From contig JAFEBP010000014.1 of assembly GCA_018242605.1 (NCBI GenBank), forward strand, positions 346,314 to 410,313: a DNA stretch of 64,000 nt, read 5' to 3'. A program made the translations under genes and the position numbers. This document shows, one piece after another, positions 26,225 through 34,332 of this stretch (the first letter of the stretch is position 1; the number at the start of each line of letters is the position of its first letter). The DNA comes from Planctomycetota bacterium. GTDB lineage: Bacteria > Planctomycetota > Phycisphaerae > Phycisphaerales > UBA1924. The notes under the pieces were generated by a model. That model was not told the origin of the DNA, searched no databases, and was given only the letters and a program-made list of their open reading frames with translations.

Positions 26225-27889
26225 TCAGCAGCCCCCTCCCTCCCACGCCGCGAAGAACGATTCGACGTCGCCACCGTCCACGCCCCCGTCCTGGTTGACG
26301 TCCGCGTCGCAGTTGGAGGCCTGCCACGCGCTGAAGAAGCGTTCGACATCCGCGCCGTCCACGCCACCGTCCTGGTTGAAATCCGCCGGGCACGCCAGGC
26401 AGGCGCACAGGCTCAGGTTGGCCGAGCCGCTGTTCACTTCCCCGCAGGTGTTCGTTACCCGGGCCGCGAACGCGAGGTTCGCGGGGCTGTTGCCCAGGCT
26501 GAATCCGCTCACCCGCAGCACGTTGGTCCAAGACCCCGAAACCGTGAACCGCAGGCCCGTCGAAGGATCAAAGTAGTTTCCGTCGAACAGATCGGTCGCC
26601 GACGCCCCGTTGCCGCCCACCAGCCGCCAGCGGAACGCCATCGGGTCCGATCCGGTCGCCGCGATCGCGAACACGTGCGTGTCCGAGACGCATCCGGCCG
26701 CCGCCACGGGCTGCGACGTGATCGCCGGACACTCTGGCTGGTGCACCGGCGGGGTGTTGTGCCCCGTGATGAAGACCAGGGCCGAGTTCGACACGATCGA
26801 GGCGCACGTGTTGGTGATCCGCACCGAGTAGAACCCCTCCGTCGCGGCCGAGAGAGTGTTGATCCGCAGGTGGTTGGACGTGCTCCCGCTCACACCGTTG
26901 CCGTCACCGAGGTTGACCCCGTCCCTCATCCACTGGTATGTGAGCGGCGAGGCATCATCGCCCCGCCCCGAGACGCGCAGGTCCACGCGCGTGCCCGCGT
27001 CCTGTGTGACGCTCTGCGGCTGCGAGGTGATCGTCGGGATGCTGTGGGCGCACGCCAACTGCGGGCTCGCGAGAGTCGCCGTCATCACGTTGCCCAGCTC
27101 GGCCCCCGGCGCGTTGTGCGAGAACGGCCCGGCCCCGACGAGATTCTGGAAGTACCGCGCCGCGAACACCGCGCTCTGGTCCTCCTCCACCTCGATCAGG
27201 TCCTCGGCGAGCCTGATCGACGCGAGCGGCGCCACGAGCAGCGGGGCGCTGTCGATCGCGATCGTGCTGGTGACCACAGGGTCATCCGGCATGAGCGCCT
27301 CGAGCGTCACCGATCCCGGGAAGATCGTGGCGCGGCGCATGATCCAGATCGGCTGGACCGGATCGTTGTTCGTCACCGTCAGCGTCACCCCGCCCTGCCC
27401 GTGCGAGCCGGAGGTTACGGTCGCAGCGATCGAAGGTTGGATCGGCTGCGTGGCGGGCGCGCTGCCGCTCCCATCAGGATTCGGCACCTGCCCGTTCACA
27501 GTCGCGACATGCCCGTCGCGGAACCAGCGGATGCGGATGGGGTGGTCCGGCGCGGGCCCGTAGTACGCGGCCCCCCGGATCGTGATGCCGAAGTGCTCGA
27601 TGCTGTTGACGCGCGTCAGATGCTGCGGATTGCGGTAATCCACGATCGTGTACGACCCATCGGCCGACAACGTGACCGAGGGAGGGCCGTAGTTCCCATT
27701 GTGGTACGTGTGCACGATGTCCTCGGGGTGCACGCCCTCGATGTCGACCTCGAGCTCATCGCAGTCGTAGTCGCACCGGTTGGTGCAATCAAAGTTCGAC
27801 ATGTATCCGGTGATCGTGTACCCGGTCTGAGCGAGCGCGGGGGCGGCCAACGCGAGTAACGCGGCGGCGCAGGCATGCCTGAGTCTCAT
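26225..27889 (-). CDS. Exported Ig-like repeat protein with C-terminal GC-type dockerin
   Basis: 554 residues from ATG 27889 (GGAAG upstream), chosen because it begins a clear signal peptide (MRLRHACAAALLALAAPALAQ). Residues ~22-290 are an unrecognised beta-rich region (YTITGYMSNFDCTNRCDYDCDELEVDI at its start, four cysteines close together). Two Ig-like domains follow (IPTITSQPQSVTQDAGTRVDLRV ... GFYSVRITNTC and CPAITSQPVAAAGC ... LAFAARVTNTC). The C-terminus has two dockerin repeats (ADFNQDGGVDGADVERFF, ADVNQDGGVDGGDVESFF) and stops at WEGGGC. No enzyme motif is visible; probable surface protein. It is divergent from the GH2 gene across a 191-bp promoter region. Confidence 0.8.
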   Translation of the reverse strand: MRLRHACAAALLALAAPALAQTGYTITGYMSNFDCTNRCDYDCDELEVDIEGVHPEDIVHTYHNGNYGPPSVTLSADGSYTIVDYRNPQHLTRVNSIEHFGITIRGAAYYGPAPDHPIRIRWFRDGHVATVNGQVPNPDGSGSAPATQPIQPSIAATVTSGSHGQGGVTLTVTNNDPVQPIWIMRRATIFPGSVTLEALMPDDPVVTSTIAIDSAPLLVAPLASIRLAEDLIEVEEDQSAVFAARYFQNLVGAGPFSHNAPGAELGNVMTATLASPQLACAHSIPTITSQPQSVTQDAGTRVDLRVSGRGDDASPLTYQWMRDGVNLGDGNGVSGSTSNHLRINTLSAATEGFYSVRITNTCASIVSNSALVFITGHNTPPVHQPECPAITSQPVAAAGCVSDTHVFAIAATGSDPMAFRWRLVGGNGASATDLFDGNYFDPSTGLRFTVSGSWTNVLRVSGFSLGNSPANLAFAARVTNTCGEVNSGSANLSLCACLACPADFNQDGGVDGADVERFFSAWQASNCDADVNQDGGVDGGDVESFFAAWEGGGC

Positions 27890-28080
27890 GGGAGCTTCCT
27901 TCGTGTGTGAGTGCCGACGGCGATGATCTTGGCCGTCCCCCTCCATGCGGCGGGTGCCCCAGTCCTGTGTCACGATTCTGTACGCACCGCCCCGCCGCGG
28001 CCGAGATGCCTCCTCCAGGGCGCGCATAACTTATCGATTCGATCACCTCACTCGGCCAAATCACCCACAGCAGACCATCC

Positions 28081-30339
28081 ATGCGTACGCCAGCAACAAC
28101 CGTTCTCCTCGCCGCGATCATCGTCTCCGGCGCGTCGGCGCAGGATTGGAAGCCCGTCCCCGGCCACATCATGACCCGCTGGGCCAAGGATGTGAAGCCC
28201 GAGCAGCCCTGGCCGGAGTACCCGCGCCCGCAGTTCGTGCGTGAACGCTGGCTGAACCTCAATGGCCTGTGGAACTACTCCGTCACCCCGAAGGACGCCG
28301 ACAAGCCAGGTGCCCAGGCGGGCAAGGTGCTCGTTCCCTTCCCCATCGAGTCGGCCCTCTCGGGCGTCGGCAAGCCATTGAGCCCCGATGATCGCCTCTG
28401 GCAATGGCGCACCTTCACCGTTCCTGCGGAGTGGAAAGACCAGCGCATCGTCCTGCACTGCGGCGCTGTGGATTGGAAGGCCCGCGTCGTCGTCAACGGC
28501 CACGTCATCGGCGAGCACACCGGCGGCTACGACCCCTTCTCCTTTGACATCACCGACGCCCTCAAGGACGGCGAGAACGAACTCATCGTCTCCGCTGTCG
28601 ACCCCACCGACACCGGCGGCCAGCCCCGCGGCAAGCAATGGCTCACCCCCGGCGGCATCTGGTACACCCGCACCAGCGGCATCTGGCAAACCGTCTGGAT
28701 GGAGCCAGTTCCTCCCGTTGCGATCAAGGCCGTCCACGCCTCCCCCGACGCGACCACCGGCGAAGTGGTGGTCACCGTCGAAACCACAGCGCCCGGCGAA
28801 GGTCTGGGAATCGTGCTTGAAGCCAAGGGCACCCGCGCCGGCGAGGGCGCCGTGCACAACTCCGCCGCCCTGCACGCCACGCTCAAACTCAGTACCGTCT
28901 GCCCCTGGTCCCCCGACTCTCCGGACCTGTACGACCTGGATGTGCGCCTCATCCGCAACGGGCAGACGCTCGACACGGTCAAGACGTACTTCGCCGTCCG
29001 CGACGTCAAGATGGCCCCCGATGCCCAGGGCGTGAACCGCCTGCTGCTCAACGGCAAGCCTCTCTTCCACTTTGGGCCTCTGGACCAGGGCTTCTGGCCC
29101 GAAGGCATCTACACACCGCCCACCGACGAGGCGATGAAGTTCGACATTGAGGCCGTCAAGAAGATGGGCGGCAACATGCTCCGCAAGCACGTAAAGGTCG
29201 AGCCCGACCGGTTCTACTACTGGTGCGACCGCCTGGGAATCATGGTCTGGCAGGACATGCCCAGTCCTTTCTTCAAGGGCAAGGACGAGAACTCCAAGCT
29301 CCCCCCGCTCAGCGACGAGTGGAAGAGCAACTTCGAGCACGAACTCAAGGCCCTGATCGACACCCACCGCGACCACCCCTCGATCGTCATGTGGGTGCCG
29401 TTCAACGAAGGCTGGGGCCAGAACGATCTGGAATGGGCCAAGGGAGTCGTCAACCAGGTCAAACACTGGGACCCCTCGCGCCTCGTCAACTGCACCAGCG
29501 GCTGGACCGACACCGGCAACGGCGATGTGCACGACATCCACGACTACCCGGGCCCGAGTTCGCCCCCGACCGAACCGCACCGCGCCGCGGTGCTCGGAGA
29601 GTTCGGTGGCCTGGGCCTGCCGGTGCAGAACCACACCTGGGTCGACAAGAACAACTGGGGGTATGTTTCCTACAAAGACCAGAAGGAACTCACCGACGCG
29701 TACGTGGGCCTGATCGACCGCATCCCCGTGCTGATCGGCCAGGGACTGTGCGCCGCCGTGTACACCCAGACGACCGACTGCGAGATCGAATGCAACGGCT
29801 GGCTCACCTACGACCGAGAGGTCTGGAAGATCGACCCCGATCGCGCCGCCGCCGTGACCAAGAAGCTCTACGGCCCCGTCCCCACCGTCAAGACCATCAT
29901 CGCTACCGCGCCCACCGCCCACGCCACCTGGAAGTACACCACCGACAAACCCGCCGATGGCTGGTTCGCCCCCGACTTTGGCGATCAATCCTGGAAGTCC
30001 GGCACCGGCAGCTTCGGCACGCACCACACCCCGGGCGCCCACATCGGCACTGAATGGAACACCTCCGACATCTGGATCCGCCGCACGTTCGATCTCGGCG
30101 TCGACCTGAACAACCCGCGCCTGCTCATCCACCACGATGAAGACGCAGAGGTCTATATCGACGGCGTGCTCGCCGGCACCTTCAAGGGCTACACCTCCGC
30201 CTACGCCCTGGAGCCAATCGCCCCCGAGGCCGCCGCGAAGCTCACGAAGGGCAAGCACACCTTGGCCATCCATTGCCATCAGACCAACGGCGGACAGAAC
30301 ATCGACGCCGGCATCGCGGAACTGGTGGAAGGTAAGTGA
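28081..30339 (+). CDS. Exported GH2 family glycoside hydrolase (beta-galactosidase/glucuronidase type)
   Basis: 752 residues, signal peptide MRTPATTVLLAAIIVSGASA. N-terminal sugar-binding domain (LNLNGLWNYSV, WQWRTFTVPAEWKDQRIVLHCGAVDWKARVVVNG, HTGGYDPFSFDIT, GIWQTVWMEPV), an Ig-like sandwich to about residue 320 and a TIM barrel (LLLNGKPLFHFGPLDQGFWPEG; HPSIVMWVPFNEGWGQ with probable acid/base Glu443; LGEFGG with probable nucleophile Glu507). A C-terminal galactose-binding-like domain (~610-752) contains WIRRTFDLGVDLNNPRLLIHHDEDAEVYIDG. Both catalytic glutamates are present, so it should be active; the substrate cannot be told. Confidence 0.9.
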   Translation: MRTPATTVLLAAIIVSGASAQDWKPVPGHIMTRWAKDVKPEQPWPEYPRPQFVRERWLNLNGLWNYSVTPKDADKPGAQAGKVLVPFPIESALSGVGKPLSPDDRLWQWRTFTVPAEWKDQRIVLHCGAVDWKARVVVNGHVIGEHTGGYDPFSFDITDALKDGENELIVSAVDPTDTGGQPRGKQWLTPGGIWYTRTSGIWQTVWMEPVPPVAIKAVHASPDATTGEVVVTVETTAPGEGLGIVLEAKGTRAGEGAVHNSAALHATLKLSTVCPWSPDSPDLYDLDVRLIRNGQTLDTVKTYFAVRDVKMAPDAQGVNRLLLNGKPLFHFGPLDQGFWPEGIYTPPTDEAMKFDIEAVKKMGGNMLRKHVKVEPDRFYYWCDRLGIMVWQDMPSPFFKGKDENSKLPPLSDEWKSNFEHELKALIDTHRDHPSIVMWVPFNEGWGQNDLEWAKGVVNQVKHWDPSRLVNCTSGWTDTGNGDVHDIHDYPGPSSPPTEPHRAAVLGEFGGLGLPVQNHTWVDKNNWGYVSYKDQKELTDAYVGLIDRIPVLIGQGLCAAVYTQTTDCEIECNGWLTYDREVWKIDPDRAAAVTKKLYGPVPTVKTIIATAPTAHATWKYTTDKPADGWFAPDFGDQSWKSGTGSFGTHHTPGAHIGTEWNTSDIWIRRTFDLGVDLNNPRLLIHHDEDAEVYIDGVLAGTFKGYTSAYALEPIAPEAAAKLTKGKHTLAIHCHQTNGGQNIDAGIAELVEGK

Positions 30340-30357
30340 ACCACCCGCCGCGCGCCG

Positions 30358-31959
<1,602 letters not shown>

Positions 31960-31964
31960 GATCC

Positions 31965-31989
31965 AATAGTATCACACATTGATACTATT
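31965..31989. promoter_or_regulatory. Perfect 10-bp inverted repeat, probable RtcR binding site
   Basis: AATAGTATCA (31965-31974), 5-nt spacer cacat, TGATACTATT (31980-31989). It begins 6 bp from the rtcR start and is centred about 95 bp upstream of the predicted sigma-54 start site, the usual distance for an enhancer-binding activator. It could also serve rtcR autoregulation. Confidence 0.75.
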
Positions 31990-32045
31990 AAATCAATCGC
32001 GCGGAGCCGACCCACGCTCCCGCCCTCCCATGCCCGCCGCGGCTC

Positions 32046-32061
32046 TGGCACGCCGTGTGCA
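32046..32061 (+). promoter_or_regulatory. Sigma-54 promoter of the Ro60 / Y RNA / rtcBA gene set
   Basis: TGGCAC, 5 nt, GTGCA: the GG and GC dinucleotides are 12 bp apart as in the -24/-12 consensus (TGGCAC-N5-TTGCA), with one mismatch (G for the first T of TTGC). Start site is expected near 32072, giving a leader of about 38 nt before the ATG at 32110. Confidence 0.75.
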
Positions 32062-32109
32062 ATAGCCACTCCGTCGCCGCACCATCCGCGGCGAATGCGA
32101 GGCTCAATC

Positions 32110-32766
32110 ATGGCGAACAAGCAACTCTTTCAGTCCCGTCGCGGCCGTCAACTCCCCAAGGCCGACACCATCAATCAGGCCGGCGGAATCGCGTACGCCT
32201 TCAGCCCGGCTCACGCCCTGGCCCAGTACGCCGCGACCGGCTGCCTCACCCAGACCTTCTACGCAACCCAGGAAGATCAATTGGAGACCGTTCTCCGACT
32301 GGCTCAGCAGGTTGACGCGCTCACGATCGCCAAGGTCGCGATCTACGCCCGCGAACGCGGCCTGATGAAAGACATGCCCGCCCTGCTGTGCGCGGTGCTC
32401 GCGGTAAAGGACGGCGAACTGCTCGGGCGTGTCTTTCATCGCGTCATCGATTCGCCGAAGTTGCTCCGCAACTTCGTGCAGATCGTGCGTTCCGGCGTCA
32501 CAGGGCGCAAGAGCCTGGGCTCACGCCCCAAGCGACTGGTCCGCTCCTGGCTCGCGGCACGGTCCGACGAGGACCTCTTCCGCGCCAGCGTCGGCAACGA
32601 CCCTTCCCTCGCCGACCTGCTCCGCATGGTGCACCCTAGGCCCGACACCAAGTCCCGCGCCGCCCTGTACGGCTACATCCTCGGTCAAACTCACGACGCC
32701 GCGGCTCTCCCCGCCATCGTCCGCGAGTACGAGTCCTTCAAGGCCGCCGTGAGCAACCGCAAGTGA
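32110..32766 (+). CDS. Ro60/Rsr (TROVE) protein, N-terminal half as separate cistron
   Basis: 218 residues, ATG 32110. Reads QLPKADTINQAGGIAYAFSP, LAQYAATGCLTQTFY, TIAKVAIYARERGLMKDMPALLCAVLA, RVFHRVIDSPKLLRNFVQIVRSGVTGRKSLGSRPKRLV, and ends PAIVREYESFKAAVSNRK. These are the first helical repeats of the TROVE ring that binds misfolded RNAs and Y RNAs. Bacterial Rsr is usually one chain of ~520-540 residues; here a UGA ends the chain at the end of the YESFKA helix and the rest is the next cistron. The two halves are in the same frame with 18 stop-free codons between. Sum of lengths is 524, the normal full length. Confidence 0.85.
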   Translation: MANKQLFQSRRGRQLPKADTINQAGGIAYAFSPAHALAQYAATGCLTQTFYATQEDQLETVLRLAQQVDALTIAKVAIYARERGLMKDMPALLCAVLAVKDGELLGRVFHRVIDSPKLLRNFVQIVRSGVTGRKSLGSRPKRLVRSWLAARSDEDLFRASVGNDPSLADLLRMVHPRPDTKSRAALYGYILGQTHDAAALPAIVREYESFKAAVSNRK

Positions 32767-32820
32767 CAGACATCGCGCTCCCCGTCTTCAACACCCACCC
32801 TCCGCACAAGGCAACACCAC

Positions 32821-33741
32821 ATGAACGCTCCCGACAAAATCCCCGACGTGCCGATGGCGATGCTCACCAGCCTCCCCCTCGCGCCGCGGCACTGGCTTCA
32901 AATCGCCCGCAACGCCTCCTGGCAGACCGTCCGCATGAACCTCAACACCTTCGAACGCCACGGCGTCTTCTCCGATGCCGCGACGGTCCATCAGATCGCC
33001 AAGCGCCTGCGCGACCCCGCGCAGATCGCCAAGGCCCGCGTCCTGCCGTACCAGTTGATGGTGGCGTTCCAGAACGCCCTCACCGCGCCCATGCCCATCC
33101 GCGACGCCCTCCAGGACGCGATGGAACTGGCCACGCGCAACATCCCCGCCATCACCGGAAAGGTCTGGGTCTTCCCGGATATCTCCGGCTCGATGCACTC
33201 CCCCGTCACCGGTTCCCGCACGGGCGCAACGTCCAAGGTCCGCTGCGTCGACGTCGCGGCGCTGGTCGCCGCGAGCGTGCTCCGCAAGAACACCGACGCC
33301 GGCATCATGCCCTTCAGCACCGAGGTGAACTTCATCGACCTCAACCCGCGAGATTCCGTCATGACCAACGCCCAGAAACTCTCGAGCATGCCCGGCGGCG
33401 GAACCAACTGCTCCGCACCCCTCGCGTGGCTCAACCAGCGGGCCCTGCCCGGCGACCTGCTCATCTACGTCTCGGACAACCAGTCCTGGCTCGATTCCAA
33501 GTCCTGCTTCGCAGCGACGCAGACCACCGAGCAGTGGGAGCGCTTCAAGCAGCACAACCCCGGCGCCCGGCTCGTGTGCCTCGACCTCCAGGCCTACACC
33601 CATACCCAGGTCAAGGACCGCGACGATGTGCTCAACATCGGAGGCTTCTCCGACAGCGTCTTTGAGATCATCGCGCAGTTCGCCGCGGGAAACCTCGCCG
33701 GTTCCCACTGGGTGCAGCAGATCGAGGCGATCACAGTCTGA
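32821..33741 (+). CDS. Ro60/Rsr (TROVE) protein, C-terminal half with vWFA domain
   Basis: 306 residues from ATG 32821 (AAGG 9 nt upstream is a weak ribosome site). Begins MNAPDKIPDVPMAMLTSLPL, continues with the remaining TROVE helices (HWLQIARNASWQTVRMNLNTF, LPYQLMVAFQNAL) and a von Willebrand A domain: VWVFPDISGSMHSP has the DxSxS MIDAS metal site, then NAQKLSSMPGGGTNCSAP (the conserved Thr) and DLLIYVSDNQSWLD. In Ro60 the vWFA domain closes the RNA-binding ring. With the N-terminal half it should rebuild a complete Ro ring. The first Y-like RNA begins 9 bp after its stop. Confidence 0.88.
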   Translation: MNAPDKIPDVPMAMLTSLPLAPRHWLQIARNASWQTVRMNLNTFERHGVFSDAATVHQIAKRLRDPAQIAKARVLPYQLMVAFQNALTAPMPIRDALQDAMELATRNIPAITGKVWVFPDISGSMHSPVTGSRTGATSKVRCVDVAALVAASVLRKNTDAGIMPFSTEVNFIDLNPRDSVMTNAQKLSSMPGGGTNCSAPLAWLNQRALPGDLLIYVSDNQSWLDSKSCFAATQTTEQWERFKQHNPGARLVCLDLQAYTHTQVKDRDDVLNIGGFSDSVFEIIAQFAAGNLAGSHWVQQIEAITV

Positions 33742-33749
33742 ACGTCGAA

Positions 33750-33829
33750 ACGGGGCGCGGCGGATGCAACCGGGATTACATTGAACACATGTGCCATCTC
33801 GATGACACCTCGCCGCCGCACCCCGTTTT
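33750..33829 (+). ncRNA. Y-like RNA unit 0 (no tRNA-like module)
   Basis: Outer helix acgggg-c-gcggcgg (33750-33763) with ccgccgc-a-ccccgt (33813-33826), 13 of 14 paired; internal loop 5' ATGCAAC / 3' 11 nt; inner helix CGGGAT (33771-33776) with ATCTCG (33796-33801), middle G pairing to T. Apical loop of 19 nt starts TACA. Four T follow the outer helix. Internal-loop and inner-helix sequence match units 1-3 downstream. Extents are by hand folding; transcription ends are unknown. Confidence 0.7.
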
Positions 33830-33844
33830 CAATCACAAGAAAAG

Positions 33845-33965
33845 CCCTCTGACGGACGGATGCCGGTGGGAGTACATGGCAATACCTCCAAGGTAGATCG
33901 GGTTCAAATCCCGGGGCCCCGCAAGGGGTCTACCTCTCGCCAACCATTCGCCGTCCGCCAGCGGT
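33845..33965 (+). ncRNA. Y-like RNA unit 1 (T-arm mimic and closed acceptor-like hairpin, no D-arm)
   Basis: Outer helix CGGACGG (33853-33859) with CCGTCCG (33951-33957), extendable with mismatches to 33845/33965. Internal loop 5' ATGCC / 3' AACCATTCG. Inner helix GGTGGGAG (33865-33872) with CTCTCGCC (33934-33941), all 8 paired. Distal to it, GTAGA (33893-33897) pairs TCTAC (33929-33933) and encloses a T-arm-like hairpin (CGGG TTCAAAT CCCG, 33899-33913) and CCCC GCAA GGGG (33917-33928), a GNRA-capped stem at the acceptor position. No D-arm is seen. Confidence 0.8.
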
Positions 33966-33977
33966 CTCTCAATCGCC

Positions 33978-34118
33978 GGTTCCCCTGTCGAATGCACGTG
34001 GGACTACATCATCTCGAGTGTCGCGGGTTCGAATCCCGCCGCGGGAGCATTTCCCCGCGTAGCTCAGCCCGGTAGAGCATCGGAACTGTCTCACACCCTT
34101 CTCGTCGATCGGTGAACC
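33978..34118 (+). ncRNA. Y-like RNA unit 2 with circularly permuted tRNA-like module
   Basis: Outer helix GGTTCCCC (33978-33985) with GGTGAACC (34111-34118), one mismatch, plus TCGA (33988-33991) with TCGA (34105-34108). Internal loop 5' ATGCAC / 3' ACCCTTCTCG. Inner helix GTGGGAC (33998-34004) with GTCTCAC (34088-34094). Then TCGG (34080-34083) pairs CTCGA-side bases 34014-34017 as an anticodon-stem equivalent. T-arm GCGGG TTCGAAT CCCGC (34023-34039), acceptor stem CGCGGG/CCCGCG (34040-34045 with 34054-34059) closed by an 8-nt loop, TA, and D-arm GCTC AGCCCGGTA GAGC (34062-34078). Order is T-arm, acceptor, D-arm: a tRNA opened at the anticodon and closed at the acceptor end. Confidence 0.88.
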
Positions 34119-34159
34119 CCAGCGTCGGCCCGTCGCGTCGAAAGACGCTCCGAGCCTTT

Positions 34160-34303
34160 GGCCGCGAATGCCAGATGGGACTACAGGTTTCAATCCTCCA
34201 GGTCACGGGTTCGAATCCCGTCGGCTCCATTCCCTACTCCACGGGGCCGTAGCTCAGCGGTAGAGCAGGTAACGTCTCATCACCCACTTGTCGCGGCCTT
34301 TTT
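34160..34303 (+). ncRNA. Y-like RNA unit 3 with circularly permuted tRNA-like module
   Basis: Outer helix GGCCGCG (34160-34166) with CGCGGCC (34292-34298), perfect, followed by TTTTT. Internal loop 5' AATGCCA / 3' ACCCACTTGT. Inner helix GATGGGAC (34174-34181) with GTCTCATC (34274-34281), 8 bp. T-arm ACGGG TTCGAAT CCCGT (34205-34221); acceptor-like stem CGGCTCC (34222-34228) with GGGGCCG (34243-34249), 7 bp, closed by a 14-nt loop; TA; canonical D-arm GCTC AGCGGTA GAGC (34252-34266). A GCGTC-GAAA-GACGC hairpin (34135-34148) precedes the unit. Confidence 0.88.
34292..34303 (+). terminator. Intrinsic terminator formed by the closing helix of Y-like RNA unit 3
   Basis: The 3' strand CGCGGCC of the outer helix is followed directly by TTTTT (34299-34303). 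As the partner strand lies at 34160-34166, termination requires folding of the whole RNA (about 125 nt enclosed). The rtcB start codon is 29 nt further on, so rtcBA must be read by readthrough or an unseen promoter. Confidence 0.6.
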
Positions 34304-34332
34304 CCTGACGCACAGTTCCACGAAAGCCACCC

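Noticed and set aside
26156..27859. Plus-strand open frame of 567 codons
   Set aside because: Antisense to the Ig-like dockerin gene, which has signal peptide, Ig folds and calcium repeats.
28048..30279. Long open frame (743 codons) on the minus strand
   Set aside because: It is antisense to the GH2 gene, has no domain, and its Gly/Val-rich text reflects codon bias of the real gene. The plus strand has signal peptide, catalytic motifs and normal length.
32764..32766. Selenocysteine at the UGA between the Ro60 halves
   Set aside because: No SECIS-like hairpin was evident directly after the UGA, and Ro proteins are not known as selenoproteins. A stop or readthrough is simpler.
32763..33665. 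Overlapping plus-strand frame linking the two Ro60 cistrons in another phase
   Set aside because: After about 20 residues it becomes Arg/Pro/His-rich mirror text of the Ro60 C-terminal gene; no domain.
33891..34270. Ordinary tRNA genes suggested by TTCGAAT and TAGCTCAG arms
   Set aside because: The T-arm comes before the D-arm, the acceptor stem is closed by a loop and no anticodon loop exists. Reading D-arm of one unit with T-arm of the next gives no consistent acceptor stem, while pairing within units does.
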